A stretch of DNA of 39,616 bases, from positions 1 through 39,616 of the IMG/VR virus record IMGVR_UViG_3300021479_000044. One strand, 5' to 3'. Each line of letters begins with the position of its first letter. Positions within the stretch are counted from its first letter, which is position 1. This DNA comes from a virus. Of the stretch, positions 29,872-37,779 are shown one piece after another. A program made the position numbers and the translations under genes. The notes under the pieces were generated by a model that saw nothing but the letters and a program-made list of their open reading frames with translations, ran no database searches and was not told the origin of the DNA.

Positions 29872-30599
29872 TCGCCACCTATTGCATCGCGCACCGCGAC
29901 GCGAAGCTCTCGGCGCACCTGTACGACGCGCTGATCCATACACCACCGCGGGCCGACTATCAGGCGCTCGTCTCCGTGGTCGCGCATCCGGTGCTCGCGC
30001 TGCTGGCGCCGGCCGGTGCGCTCATGAACATCTGCGGCTGGCGCAAGATCATCACGCGCGGCGAGACCTCGCACCGCACCGTCACTCCGCTGCAGTCGAT
30101 GCAGATCCGGCGTACCGACTCGGAGCCGCATCCGGGCTTCGACTTCCTGCTCTGCCTGCACGATTTTTTCCAGGTTGGCCGACGCCACAAAAACGTGCGC
30201 GAGCAGTGGAACTCGAGCCACCATCAAGAGGATTTGCGCGAGTGCCTGAACCTCGCGCTCAAGATGGGCGTGATGACACCGGGTGAGCGCAGCGCGCTCG
30301 AGGCCGAGCCGGCGCTGATCGAGGGCGGCTGTTCGATGGGCGTCTACCCGGGCGACTTCGTGCGCGCGACGCTCGAGAAAGTCTGGCCGCTGTATCAGGA
30401 GTTCGCGCGCCTGCATCGCGGGCGGTTCATGCGCTATGACCCGGTGCAACGGCGCTGCGTCGCGTTCCTGGCCGAGCGCATCGAGACCCACTTCATCCTG
30501 AAGGAATTGCGGCGACGCTATTCGATCCCGCTGCCGCGCGAACTGTTCGGCTGTCTCACCGCCTGCTGGGAAGGTCCGTGGGAAGCGGGGCGGATCTGA
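29853..30599 (+). CDS. DUF4422-like glycosyltransferase-associated protein
   Basis: 248 aa from GTG at 29853. The C-terminal half follows DUF4422 (capsule/LPS synthesis) closely: REQWNSSHHQEDLRECLNLA, then GCSMGVYPGDFVRATLEKVW, RYDPVQRRCVAFLAERIETH. The N-terminus LLAVIATYCIAHRDAKLSAH is also of this type. Proteins of this family transfer or modify sugars of surface polysaccharides. Stop and next ATG overlap (TGATG). Confidence 0.65.
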   Translation: MRLLAVIATYCIAHRDAKLSAHLYDALIHTPPRADYQALVSVVAHPVLALLAPAGALMNICGWRKIITRGETSHRTVTPLQSMQIRRTDSEPHPGFDFLLCLHDFFQVGRRHKNVREQWNSSHHQEDLRECLNLALKMGVMTPGERSALEAEPALIEGGCSMGVYPGDFVRATLEKVWPLYQEFARLHRGRFMRYDPVQRRCVAFLAERIETHFILKELRRRYSIPLPRELFGCLTACWEGPWEAGRI

Positions 30600-31240
30600 T
30601 GCGCATTTTCACGGTCCTCAAATCGGGACGCGAATATCTGCCGTTGCACGTTCGGGCCCTCAAGCGCCAGATCGAGCAGCACAGCGCAACGCCGCACGAG
30701 TTCGTCTGCCTGACCGACATCCCGGTCGCCGGCGTCGAGTGCATCCGGCTCGATCACGACTGGCCCGGCTGGTGGGCGAAGATGGAACTGTTCCGGCCGG
30801 ACCTGCGCGGCTCGATCCTGTACTTCGATCTCGACACCGTGATCACCGGCTCGATCGAGCCGCTGTGTCAGGTCGCAGGCCTCACGCTGCTCAGGGACTT
30901 CTATCGCGACGGTGCGCCGGGCCACCAGCCCGAGGGCCTGGGGTCCGGCCTCATGCTGCTCCCCGAGGCCGATCGCATGACTCCGTGGCTCTCCTTCAGC
31001 CGTAACCCCAAACTGCTCATGAATCAGTTTCCGGGCGGCGATCAGCGCTTCCTCGAGATGCACTACCAACACCGGGCGGCGCGCTGGCAGGATCTCGTCC
31101 CGGGGGTCGTCAGTTGGAAAGTGCACTGCGCGCAGCGGGGCACCGTGCCGAAGGCCGCCGCGGTCGTCTGCTTCCACGGCCAGCCGCGCCCCTGGGCCGT
31201 CCCGCGCTTCCAAAATCTGTACCAGGAAGCCGCGCCGTGA
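30599..31240 (+). CDS. Putative glycosyltransferase (GT8-like, DxD motif)
   Basis: 213 aa. MRIFTVLKSGREYLPLHVRA, EFVCLTDIPVAGVECIRL, WWAKMELFRPDLRGSILYFD followed by LDTVITG: the FDLDT is a DxD metal/nucleotide-sugar site in the right place (about residue 80). Then GLGSGLMLLP and DQRFLEMHYQ. Similar proteins occur as glycosyltransferases in phage and bacterial genomes. Last gene of the cassette; 91 bases separate it from the head-tail connector. Confidence 0.7.
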   Translation: MRIFTVLKSGREYLPLHVRALKRQIEQHSATPHEFVCLTDIPVAGVECIRLDHDWPGWWAKMELFRPDLRGSILYFDLDTVITGSIEPLCQVAGLTLLRDFYRDGAPGHQPEGLGSGLMLLPEADRMTPWLSFSRNPKLLMNQFPGGDQRFLEMHYQHRAARWQDLVPGVVSWKVHCAQRGTVPKAAAVVCFHGQPRPWAVPRFQNLYQEAAP

Positions 31241-31331
31241 GGGTGTTCCACGTGGAGACATGGCCGCTCTTTCCCGGAGGATCGCCGACAAAAGCGTATA
31301 TTCCGAGCGCAATCCACTCACCGGAGGCCCT

Positions 31332-31829
31332 ATGAGCAGCCCGTCGCCCCCGCCACCGTATCTGTCCTACATCACGCTGGCCGACGCCAAGGGCCAGCTG
31401 TCGATCGACGACGGCCTGACCATCCATGACGCGAAGGTCACGCGCCTGATCGGCTCGGCGATCGACTGGGCAGAGAACTTTTGCGGCCGCTCGCTCGGCC
31501 AGCTGCTCGAGCTCAACAGCCCGGGCGACTCGCCCACCACGCCGCTGCCGGAGCCGCTGGACTCGCCCCACTACACTTCGCCGCCGATGCCCGAGGGCGT
31601 GCTCGCGGTCGAGGGCTGGTCGGAGGGATGGACGCTGCAGGACTGGCAGGATTACTACAAAAACAATCCGCTGAACACGAACTATGCTGCACCGCTGCGG
31701 CGCGACATCAAGGAGGCGATCCTGCTCAAGATCGAGCAGCTGTTCGACCGCAACACCGACAACTGGGAGCTCCTTGAGACGACCTCGCAGCAGATGCTCC
31801 TGCCGTACCGCGTGGGGATGGGCGTATGA
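31332..31829 (+). CDS. Head-tail connector protein (gp6-like)
   Basis: 165 aa from ATG at 31332, chosen for GGAGG 5 bases upstream. YITLADAKGQLSIDDGLTIH, then DAKVTRLIGSAIDWAENFCG, is the N-terminal signature of HK97 gp6-like connectors; the C-terminal helix (RRDIKEAILLKIEQLFDRNT) is also present. It binds beneath the portal. A 45-residue Pro-rich insertion (PGDSPTTPLPEPLDSPHYTS) lies between the two. Confidence 0.85.
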   Translation: MSSPSPPPPYLSYITLADAKGQLSIDDGLTIHDAKVTRLIGSAIDWAENFCGRSLGQLLELNSPGDSPTTPLPEPLDSPHYTSPPMPEGVLAVEGWSEGWTLQDWQDYYKNNPLNTNYAAPLRRDIKEAILLKIEQLFDRNTDNWELLETTSQQMLLPYRVGMGV

Positions 31830-32113
31830 GTTGCGGAGTGTGCGGCAGGATCCGCGCCCATCTGCCCGCAGCGATCCGCGCGCGGCTCGCCCAAGTTGAA
31901 GCTAGAATGCGCCATACACCACCGCCGCGACCGCCGGCGCCTACGGGCGCACCGTCGCCACGACACTTGCCGGAAATCCCTCCGGGTGGCGACGGCGGAG
32001 CGACCATCGCGCAGACCCAGGCCGAGCATCGTTATCCGCCGACCAGCTATCCGTCGATGCCGCACGGTCCGGGTTGCTGCTGTGTTGGCTGCTTGCAGGA
32101 TCGCGCGTCATGA
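31826..32113 (+). CDS. Small cysteine-rich protein in head-tail module
   Basis: 95 aa; ATG overlaps the previous stop (ATGA). CGVCGRIRAHL at the N-terminus and GCCCVGCLQD at the C-terminus enclose a Pro-rich disordered middle. The Cys clusters suggest metal binding or disulfides. The N-terminal CGVCGRIR motif occurs in other small phage proteins, function unknown. Confidence 0.6.
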   Translation: MSCGVCGRIRAHLPAAIRARLAQVEARMRHTPPPRPPAPTGAPSPRHLPEIPPGGDGGATIAQTQAEHRYPPTSYPSMPHGPGCCCVGCLQDRAS

Positions 32114-32523
32114 GGCGGCGCGAGATCCGGCCGACGCAATCGGGCGAGCTCCGCCACGTCTGCAACATCGAGCAGCGCATTCCCGGTACCGACTCGACCG
32201 GCGCACCGTCCACCGCCTACACGCTGTTCGCGGAAAATGTGTACTTCGCGATCGACGACTGGAAACCCTACGAAAGCCAGCAGGCCAATGCGGTCGAGCG
32301 CACGATCGCGACCCGCATCCGGATCCGCTACCGGCCGGGCATGTCGGGCGCAGCCTCGGGGACGTTCCGCCTCGTGTACCAGACCAACCCCGGGAGCTCG
32401 CCGCCGGTCTACGAAATTTACGACGTGCTCGGTGCGATCCGCGATATCAACCTGCGCGTTGAAATGCAGCTGACGTGCGCGATGCGCGACGCGGCGGGCT
32501 ACCGCGCCGGATCTCCACCGTGA
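32110..32523 (+). CDS. Phage head-tail joining (head closure) protein
   Basis: 137 aa; ATG overlaps previous stop. LRHVCNIEQRIPGTDSTGAP, then FAENVYFAIDDWKPYESQQA and RIRYRPGMSG, match the SPP1 gp16/HK97 gp7-type head closure family. It sits between connector and tail completion protein in the canonical order. Confidence 0.85.
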   Translation: MRRREIRPTQSGELRHVCNIEQRIPGTDSTGAPSTAYTLFAENVYFAIDDWKPYESQQANAVERTIATRIRIRYRPGMSGAASGTFRLVYQTNPGSSPPVYEIYDVLGAIRDINLRVEMQLTCAMRDAAGYRAGSPP

Positions 32524-32957
32524 GCGATACCGTCGTCATCGAAGGCCTGGCGCTGCTCACCAAGCAGCTGAACGCGCTGGCCTCGCTCGAGGAAGGCCAG
32601 GCGCTCAAGCGCGCGGTCAAGGCCGGGATCAAACAGGCGCTGCTGCGGGCGCAGCAGATCATCCCCGTCGGCACGCTGCCGCATCGCACCTACAAGGGGT
32701 TGCTGGTCGCGCCGGGCTTCGCGCGCGACTCACTGCGCACGATCTCGACCATCAACCCGGAAAAAAATATAGCGAGCGGCCTCCTCGGTGTGCGCAAGGA
32801 GGCGTTCTACATCCTGCAGTTCATTGAGCTCGGCACGCGCTTCTATCCGGGCGAACCGTGGATCCGCCGCGCCCTCGAGGAAGCGCGCAGCGATTGCGAG
32901 GCCGAATTCGTGGCGAGCATTGCACGCTCGATCGAGCGGGCGGCGGCAACGACATGA
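32520..32957 (+). CDS. HK97 gp10-like tail completion protein
   Basis: 145 aa from GTG at 32520, overlapping the previous stop (GTGA). EGLALLTKQLNALASLEEGQ, then GIKQALLRAQQIIPVGT, GVRKEAFYILQFIELGTRFY and PWIRRALEE are the gp10 pattern. It contributes to the neck/tail-completion complex. Confidence 0.88.
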   Translation: MSDTVVIEGLALLTKQLNALASLEEGQALKRAVKAGIKQALLRAQQIIPVGTLPHRTYKGLLVAPGFARDSLRTISTINPEKNIASGLLGVRKEAFYILQFIELGTRFYPGEPWIRRALEEARSDCEAEFVASIARSIERAAATT

Positions 32958-33346
32958 GACTCGAAACGGATTTCCGCACCTGGCTGCTGGATGAGCCGAC
33001 CGTCGCGGCGCTGGTCGCCGGGCGCATCTTCGGCCTGGTGCGCGAGCCGCAGGCGCTGCTGCCGGCGATCAACATCCAGCGCATTTTCACGCGGCGCGGG
33101 CAGACGTTCTGCGGGGTCGTGCCCTTGGTCTCGGCGGACCTGCAGGTCGATTCGTTTGCGATCGACGGCGACGGCGCGTGGGCGCTCGCGGCGACGCTGC
33201 GGCTCGCGCTCAAGAATTTTTCCGGGCCGATGGGCGCGACCCAGGTCGATAAAGTTTTCTTGGTGAACGAGTTCCCGTTAGTCGATCCCGATCCCGGGAT
33301 CATTCGAGTGGTGCAGACCTACAACTTCTGGTACGTGGAGGATTGA
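32954..33346 (+). CDS. Tail terminator-like protein (DUF3168 type)
   Basis: 130 aa; ATG overlaps the previous stop. DFRTWLLDEPTVAALVAGRI followed by FGLVR, then PAINIQRIFTRRG and LKNFSGPMGATQV, typical of DUF3168/gpU-type tail terminators by layout and position. Confidence 0.75.
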   Translation: MRLETDFRTWLLDEPTVAALVAGRIFGLVREPQALLPAINIQRIFTRRGQTFCGVVPLVSADLQVDSFAIDGDGAWALAATLRLALKNFSGPMGATQVDKVFLVNEFPLVDPDPGIIRVVQTYNFWYVED

Positions 33347-33348
33347 CG

Positions 33349-33786
33349 ATGACTACAGCATCTCCCTTGGAAACGCCGTTTGTCGGCGGGATTTTTTGGG
33401 CGGTCGGCGACGGCGCCTCGCCCGAAACGTTCACGCGCTACTGCGCGGTCGATGCGATGTCCGGCATCGGCTCGGCCAACTCGCTGATCGACGTGACCAC
33501 CTTCTGCTCGATGGGCGTGAAGGAATACATCGCGGGCCTGGCCGACGGCAAACAGGTGACGATCGGCGCGAACTATTTGATGGGCGACTCGATCCAGGAA
33601 GGCCTGATCCTCGACGTCGAGAACAAGGTCAAGCGTAATTTCGAGGTTCAGGTCGATGGCGTCTCGCCGTTCCGCCTGTTCCATCTGACGCTCGCCATGC
33701 TCGACTGGGAACTGGATCCGCAGGTCGCCAAGCAGAACGTCATCAAGTTCATCGGCAAAATCAGCGGCAAGATCCTGCGGTCATGA
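33349..33786 (+). CDS. Major tail tube protein
   Basis: 145 aa from ATG at 33349. Located between tail terminator and tail assembly chaperones. SLIDVTTFCSMGVKEYIAGL, then DGKQVTIGANYLMGD, the beta-sandwich pattern of siphovirus tail tube subunits (compare ..VTTFDSEGVKEFIPGL..). Forms stacked hexamers around the tape measure. Confidence 0.85.
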   Translation: MTTASPLETPFVGGIFWAVGDGASPETFTRYCAVDAMSGIGSANSLIDVTTFCSMGVKEYIAGLADGKQVTIGANYLMGDSIQEGLILDVENKVKRNFEVQVDGVSPFRLFHLTLAMLDWELDPQVAKQNVIKFIGKISGKILRS

Positions 33787-34055
33787 GTCTGCTCGAGGGC
33801 AGCGTGGAGATTCGCGGCGTCACCTACACGGTGCGCGAGATCAGCGGGCGACACATGCGCGAGGTCCGAAAGCGCTTGAAGGATTCGCCCGAGACCGTCG
33901 AGGCCTATCTCGCCTGGGCCTGCACGATCGAGCCGAAGTTCGCATCCGAATCGGTCGCCGCCGATGAATCGCACCTGGTCTTGAAGACCCTGAGCGAGAA
34001 GGCTTTCGCACTCTCGCAGGCACCTGTAGCCGAGGAGGAACCAAAAAACGACTGA
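33783..34055 (+). CDS. Tail assembly chaperone, short form (gpG-like)
   Basis: 90 aa; ATG overlaps tail tube stop. EIRGVTYTVREISGRHMREV is the common start of this family. Near the end the frame passes through A AAA AAC at 34043-34049 and stops 4 bases later (TGA 34053-34055). A fraction of ribosomes should shift -1 to make the longer gpGT form. It chaperones the tape measure protein. Confidence 0.85.
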   Translation: MSLLEGSVEIRGVTYTVREISGRHMREVRKRLKDSPETVEAYLAWACTIEPKFASESVAADESHLVLKTLSEKAFALSQAPVAEEEPKND

Positions 34056-34387
34056 CGCCTGAGCAGCTATTCGAGCACCGGCTCGCTGCGCTGCTCGGGC
34101 GTTCGTTGGGGGAACTCGATGAGCTCGGAGTCACTGAGCTCGCACGCTGGGCGCAGTATTGGATCGAGGAACCCTGGGGTAGCGTGCGCGACAACATGCA
34201 CGCGGGCCTGATTATCACGGAGCTCATGAAACCGCATCTGCCAGAGGGCGCAACGATGTCGATCGACCAGTTCATGCTCAAGTCGAAAGCCGAACTTGAC
34301 GAGGCCGCGCGCGCGCGCATCGTCGCCGCGCTCTCGGCAATGGCCGCCGCCGGTGAACGCGCCGCGCGCCGCGAGAAAAAGCCATGA
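33783..34387 (+). CDS. Tail assembly chaperone, frameshift product (gpGT-like)
   Basis: 201 aa formed by -1 frameshifting at 34043-34049 (reading CCA AAA AAC in frame 0), continuing from 34049 as KKRLTPEQLFEHRLAALLG and on to GELDELGVTELARWAQYW and ERAARREKKP. The downstream frame has no good own start; its first is a TTG at 34106 inside the homologous sequence. gpG/gpGT frameshifting is a conserved feature of siphoviruses. The stop overlaps the tape measure ATG. Confidence 0.85.
34043..34049 (+). promoter_or_regulatory. -1 ribosomal frameshift site A AAA AAC
   Basis: A perfect X XXY YYZ heptamer in the chaperone frame (..CCA AAA AAC GAC TGA), one codon before the zero-frame stop. The -1 frame continues open for 112 codons into the next ORF. 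Confidence 0.9.
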
Positions 34388-36960
34388 CCGATTTAGCCGC
34401 CCTCGTCGTTCGGATGCAGGCTGACAACAGCCAGTACCAAAAAGCGCTCGAGCAGGCCACCAGCAAACTCGCTCGATTCGGAAAGGATCAGCAGAGCCTG
34501 GTCAAAGACATCGGCGATAAATTCAAGGAATTTGCCGGGCAGTTCGCCGCCGCCTTCACCATCGACAAGATCGTGGAGTTCTCCGCCTCGGCGATCGAGG
34601 GCGCGGCATCGCTCGAAAAATTCTCGCAGATCAGCGGCGTCTCGGTCGAGGAATTGGGATCGCTGCAGATCGCGATGGCGGGTAGCGGCGTCGATGTGGA
34701 CGGGCTCTCGCAGGCGTTCAAGAAACTGAACGTCGCGGCTTCTACTGCAGCGGGCGACGGCAACAGCAAAGCCGCGATCGCCTTCAAGCTGCTCGGGATC
34801 AACGTGCGCGATTCGAGCGGCAACATCAAGGATGCCGCGACGCTCAACGATGAAGTTGCCGATTCGTTCTCGAAGACCGCTGACGGGGCGAACAAGGTCG
34901 CGATCGCCGTGGCGCTCTATGGCAAGCAAGGCCAGCAGATGATCCCGGTATTGGATCAGGGCTCGGTCGCGATGAAGGCGCAGCAGCAGGCCGCGATCGA
35001 CGCGGGCGCGGTGCTCTCAGGTCCAGCTGCGGAGGCTGCCGAGGCCGCCGAGAAAAAATTTGCGCAGCTGGCCGCCACCACCAAAGGGCAGCTGTCGGTC
35101 GCGATCGTCACAGCGTTGACGCCAGCGCTCAATGACGTCGCCACCGCTTTTACGGGTGCGTACAACAACTCGGATCTGTTCCGCCTCGCAGGCGACGGCA
35201 TTGCCCTCGTCTTCCGCACGGTCGCCTCGATCGTGGCGGAGGTCGGCCGCGAAGCCGAGACCGTGATCGTCACCTTCAAGGGTGTGGGAGCCTACGCGGC
35301 GGCCGCCGTCCAGTTAGCCAAGGGCAATTTGAGCGAGGCCAAAGCGATCATCGCGGACTTCGATGCCGAGAACGCGGCCACGCAACAGAAGTGGGCCGAC
35401 GTCCAAAAGCGGATTTGGGGCGAGCAGACGCAGGCGCAGATCGACGCGGCGAAGAAGGGCGCGGCAGGCGCGGCGGAGGCGGCCAAGCCGCAGACCGGCA
35501 ATCTCGAGGAGGCCGTCAAAACGAACGCGGCCGATCAGGCGCTCAAAAAATTCTCGGAGGGATTGAAGGAACAGGCCGATGCCTTCGGCTTAGGCGGCGC
35601 GGCGGCGGTGCGCTTCAAGCTCACGGTCGGCCAGCTCGGCGAGGATATGAAGATCGCCAGCGACCAGGGCAAAGAGTTTGCCGCGAGCGCCATCAAGGCC
35701 GCCGAGGCGCTCGAGCAGAAAAAAGACACGAAGACGGTGACGGACTACACCCAAAACCTGGTGAAGCAAATCGCTGCGCTCGACCAAGGCGCGCTCGCCG
35801 CTGAAAATTACGCGCTGCATTCCGGCGCGCTCGGCCTGGCGCTCGATGGTCTCGGCAAGAAGGGCGACGCCTATCGCGAATCGATCATGAAAGCGAAGGC
35901 CATCCTCGTCGATGAGGCGGATGCGAAGGCCGTGCAGGCGCTCGCCGACAAAGCCGACGTGCTCGCGGGGAGACTCAACAAAGCCGCCCTCGCGGCGTTC
36001 GATCTGCAGAATGCGCTGCTGAAAAAGAATCTCGAGGCACAGAACAACGTCGCGGGCCAGGCCGGGCTCGAGCAGCTGGCGACCGAGCGGGCCCACGTCG
36101 ATGCCCTCTCGAAGATCCAGGAACTGAACCTGCAGGCGGCGCAGATCAATTCGGTGCTCGCGGATCAGGAAGCGAAAATTGCGCTCGCCCGCTCGGCCGG
36201 GCAGATCACCGATATCGACGCGATGAATCAGCAGGCCGCACTGCGCGCCAAAGCGATCACCGACTTGAACGGGATTTACACGGCCGAGCAGGGCATCGCT
36301 GCCACCGCCAACGATCCCGCGATGTCCGACGGCGTGCGCAAGTTCGGCGTCCAGATCGACGCGCTCAAAGTGCAGATGAACACCTTCGATACGCAGATCC
36401 GCACCGGCCTCGAGGGCGCGTTCGCGCACAACTTCTCGGATCTGATCACCGGGGCGAAGTCCTTCAAGCAGGTGATCATCGGGTTCCTGCAGGACATCGA
36501 CAAGCAGTTCGTCGACATGATCGCGAAGCAGTACGCGCAGAAACTGTTTGCTGCACCGGGCGCGGACGGCAGCGGCGGCGGCGCTTTGGGCGGCCTGGTC
36601 GGATTGCTGGGAGGTCTGGCGGGCGGCGGCGGCGCGGCGACTTCGATCGCCTCGACAGGCGCCGCCGCGGCCGGCACCGACACCGGCGCACTCGCGAGCA
36701 CCATCATGCCGTTCGCCTCCGGCGGCACGCTCGACGCGGGCAAGGTCGGCTTGGTCGGCGAGGCGGGACCCGAGCTCGTCTACTCGGGCTCGCAGAACAT
36801 GAACGTCATTCCGGCAGGCGTCGGCGGCAAGCAGGTGAGCGTCACGAACCACTTCACCATCCAGGCGCCGGGCGGCACGATCAGCCGCGCCTCGCAAATG
36901 CAAACGGCCGCGGCCGCGGCGCGCTCACTCTCGCAGGCCAATCGGCGCAACAACTCATGA
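34384..36960 (+). CDS. Tape measure protein
   Basis: 858 aa; ATG overlaps chaperone stop. TDLAALVVRMQADNSQYQKA is the usual N-terminus. Long Ala/Gln/Lys-rich helices follow; a C-terminal lambda gpH-like segment shows GLEGAFAHNFSDLITGAKSF, then FKQVIIGFLQDIDKQF. The C-terminal third has a Gly/Ala-rich hinge and the motif FASGGTLDAGKVGLVGEAGP followed by ELV, common at tape measure ends. It sets tail length, about 1.5 angstrom per residue in the family, so a tail of roughly 130 nm (inference). Confidence 0.92.
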   Translation: MTDLAALVVRMQADNSQYQKALEQATSKLARFGKDQQSLVKDIGDKFKEFAGQFAAAFTIDKIVEFSASAIEGAASLEKFSQISGVSVEELGSLQIAMAGSGVDVDGLSQAFKKLNVAASTAAGDGNSKAAIAFKLLGINVRDSSGNIKDAATLNDEVADSFSKTADGANKVAIAVALYGKQGQQMIPVLDQGSVAMKAQQQAAIDAGAVLSGPAAEAAEAAEKKFAQLAATTKGQLSVAIVTALTPALNDVATAFTGAYNNSDLFRLAGDGIALVFRTVASIVAEVGREAETVIVTFKGVGAYAAAAVQLAKGNLSEAKAIIADFDAENAATQQKWADVQKRIWGEQTQAQIDAAKKGAAGAAEAAKPQTGNLEEAVKTNAADQALKKFSEGLKEQADAFGLGGAAAVRFKLTVGQLGEDMKIASDQGKEFAASAIKAAEALEQKKDTKTVTDYTQNLVKQIAALDQGALAAENYALHSGALGLALDGLGKKGDAYRESIMKAKAILVDEADAKAVQALADKADVLAGRLNKAALAAFDLQNALLKKNLEAQNNVAGQAGLEQLATERAHVDALSKIQELNLQAAQINSVLADQEAKIALARSAGQITDIDAMNQQAALRAKAITDLNGIYTAEQGIAATANDPAMSDGVRKFGVQIDALKVQMNTFDTQIRTGLEGAFAHNFSDLITGAKSFKQVIIGFLQDIDKQFVDMIAKQYAQKLFAAPGADGSGGGALGGLVGLLGGLAGGGGAATSIASTGAAAAGTDTGALASTIMPFASGGTLDAGKVGLVGEAGPELVYSGSQNMNVIPAGVGGKQVSVTNHFTIQAPGGTISRASQMQTAAAAARSLSQANRRNNS

Positions 36961-37604
36961 GCACCATCACGCCGGATCTGGCCGAGACCTTTCCCAACTG
37001 CCCGACCTACGGCTTTATCTCGGAGCCGAATTACCTGGTCAAAATCACGGCGCGCGAGGGCGGCTTCGAACGGGTGCAGCGCGTGTGGGCGCGGCCGCTC
37101 TTGAAGTTCACCGGCGTACCGTTCGGTGATCAGCCGTTCGATGACATCGAAGACATCTTGGATTTCTGGCACGCGATGGGCGGCTTCTCGACGCCGTTCC
37201 GCTTTCGCGACTGGACCGATTACAAGTCCTGCCGATTGCAGGCCACACCGGCCGCGACCGACCAGCCGCTAATCGCCTCCGGAGACTCGCCGCCCTCCTG
37301 GCGCCTGGTCAAGCAGTACGTCACCAAAAGCGGCCGCACCATCCAGCAGCGCGAGATCACGCGGCCGATCGGATCCACCATCCTGATCGCGAACAACCTG
37401 GGCGCGCCGCAGACCGATTGGACGCTCAACGAATCGACAGGCCTGCTGGTCGCGGGCGGCACGTTCACCGGCACGCCGCACAGCTGGGGCGGCGAGTTCG
37501 ATGTGTGGTCCCGGTTCGATGCGATCTTCAATCCGTCGATCTCCGAGCACCAGGTGATGAACGTCACGGTGCAGATCGCGCAGAAGCGTGAGCCGCTCGC
37601 GTGA
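36957..37604 (+). CDS. DUF2460 family tail protein (GTA gp12-like)
   Basis: 215 aa; ATG overlaps the tape measure stop. ETFPNCPTYGFISEPNYLVK, then DDIEDILDFWHAMGGFSTPF and RFRDWTDYKS, and C-terminal GGEFDVWSRFDAIFNPSISE, match DUF2460, the distal tail protein of GTA-type tails. Here the usual order (gp12, gp13, gp14, gp15) is interrupted by two micro-ORFs before gp13. Confidence 0.9.
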   Translation: MSTITPDLAETFPNCPTYGFISEPNYLVKITAREGGFERVQRVWARPLLKFTGVPFGDQPFDDIEDILDFWHAMGGFSTPFRFRDWTDYKSCRLQATPAATDQPLIASGDSPPSWRLVKQYVTKSGRTIQQREITRPIGSTILIANNLGAPQTDWTLNESTGLLVAGGTFTGTPHSWGGEFDVWSRFDAIFNPSISEHQVMNVTVQIAQKREPLA

Positions 37605-37687
37605 ACTTCTACACCATGCCGCTGCCGGTGCTCGCGCTGATCCTTGCCGCGCTGATCTGGGCGCTGTGCGTAAGGGAGCGAAAGTGA
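37601..37687 (+). CDS. 28-residue membrane micro-protein
   Basis: GTG start overlapping the previous stop (GTGA). 28 residues with one hydrophobic helix (MPLPVLALILAALIWALCV) and a basic end (RERK). Its stop overlaps the GTG of the next micro-ORF. Whether it is made is unknown; a start-coupled pair of helices is unusual in this module. Confidence 0.4.
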   Translation: MNFYTMPLPVLALILAALIWALCVRERK

Positions 37688-37779
37688 GCTGGCTGTGGTG
37701 GATCGTCGGCGGCGTGGTCGGGGTCGGGGTGATCGCGCTCGCCGTCGTGCTGCTGTTCTTCACGGACTATTCGAAGTGA
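37684..37779 (+). CDS. 31-residue membrane micro-protein
   Basis: GTG start overlapping the previous stop (GTGA); about 31 residues forming one long hydrophobic helix (WIVGGVVGVGVIALAVVLLF). Its stop overlaps the GTG of the DUF2163 gene. With the preceding micro-ORF it fills the gap between DUF2460 and DUF2163 genes exactly, both by 4-base overlaps. Confidence 0.4.
   Translation: MSWLWWIVGGVVGVGVIALAVVLLFFTDYSK

Noticed and set aside
35590-36903. 437-codon leftward frame opposite the tape measure gene
   Set aside because: Shadow frame of a helical, GC-rich gene.
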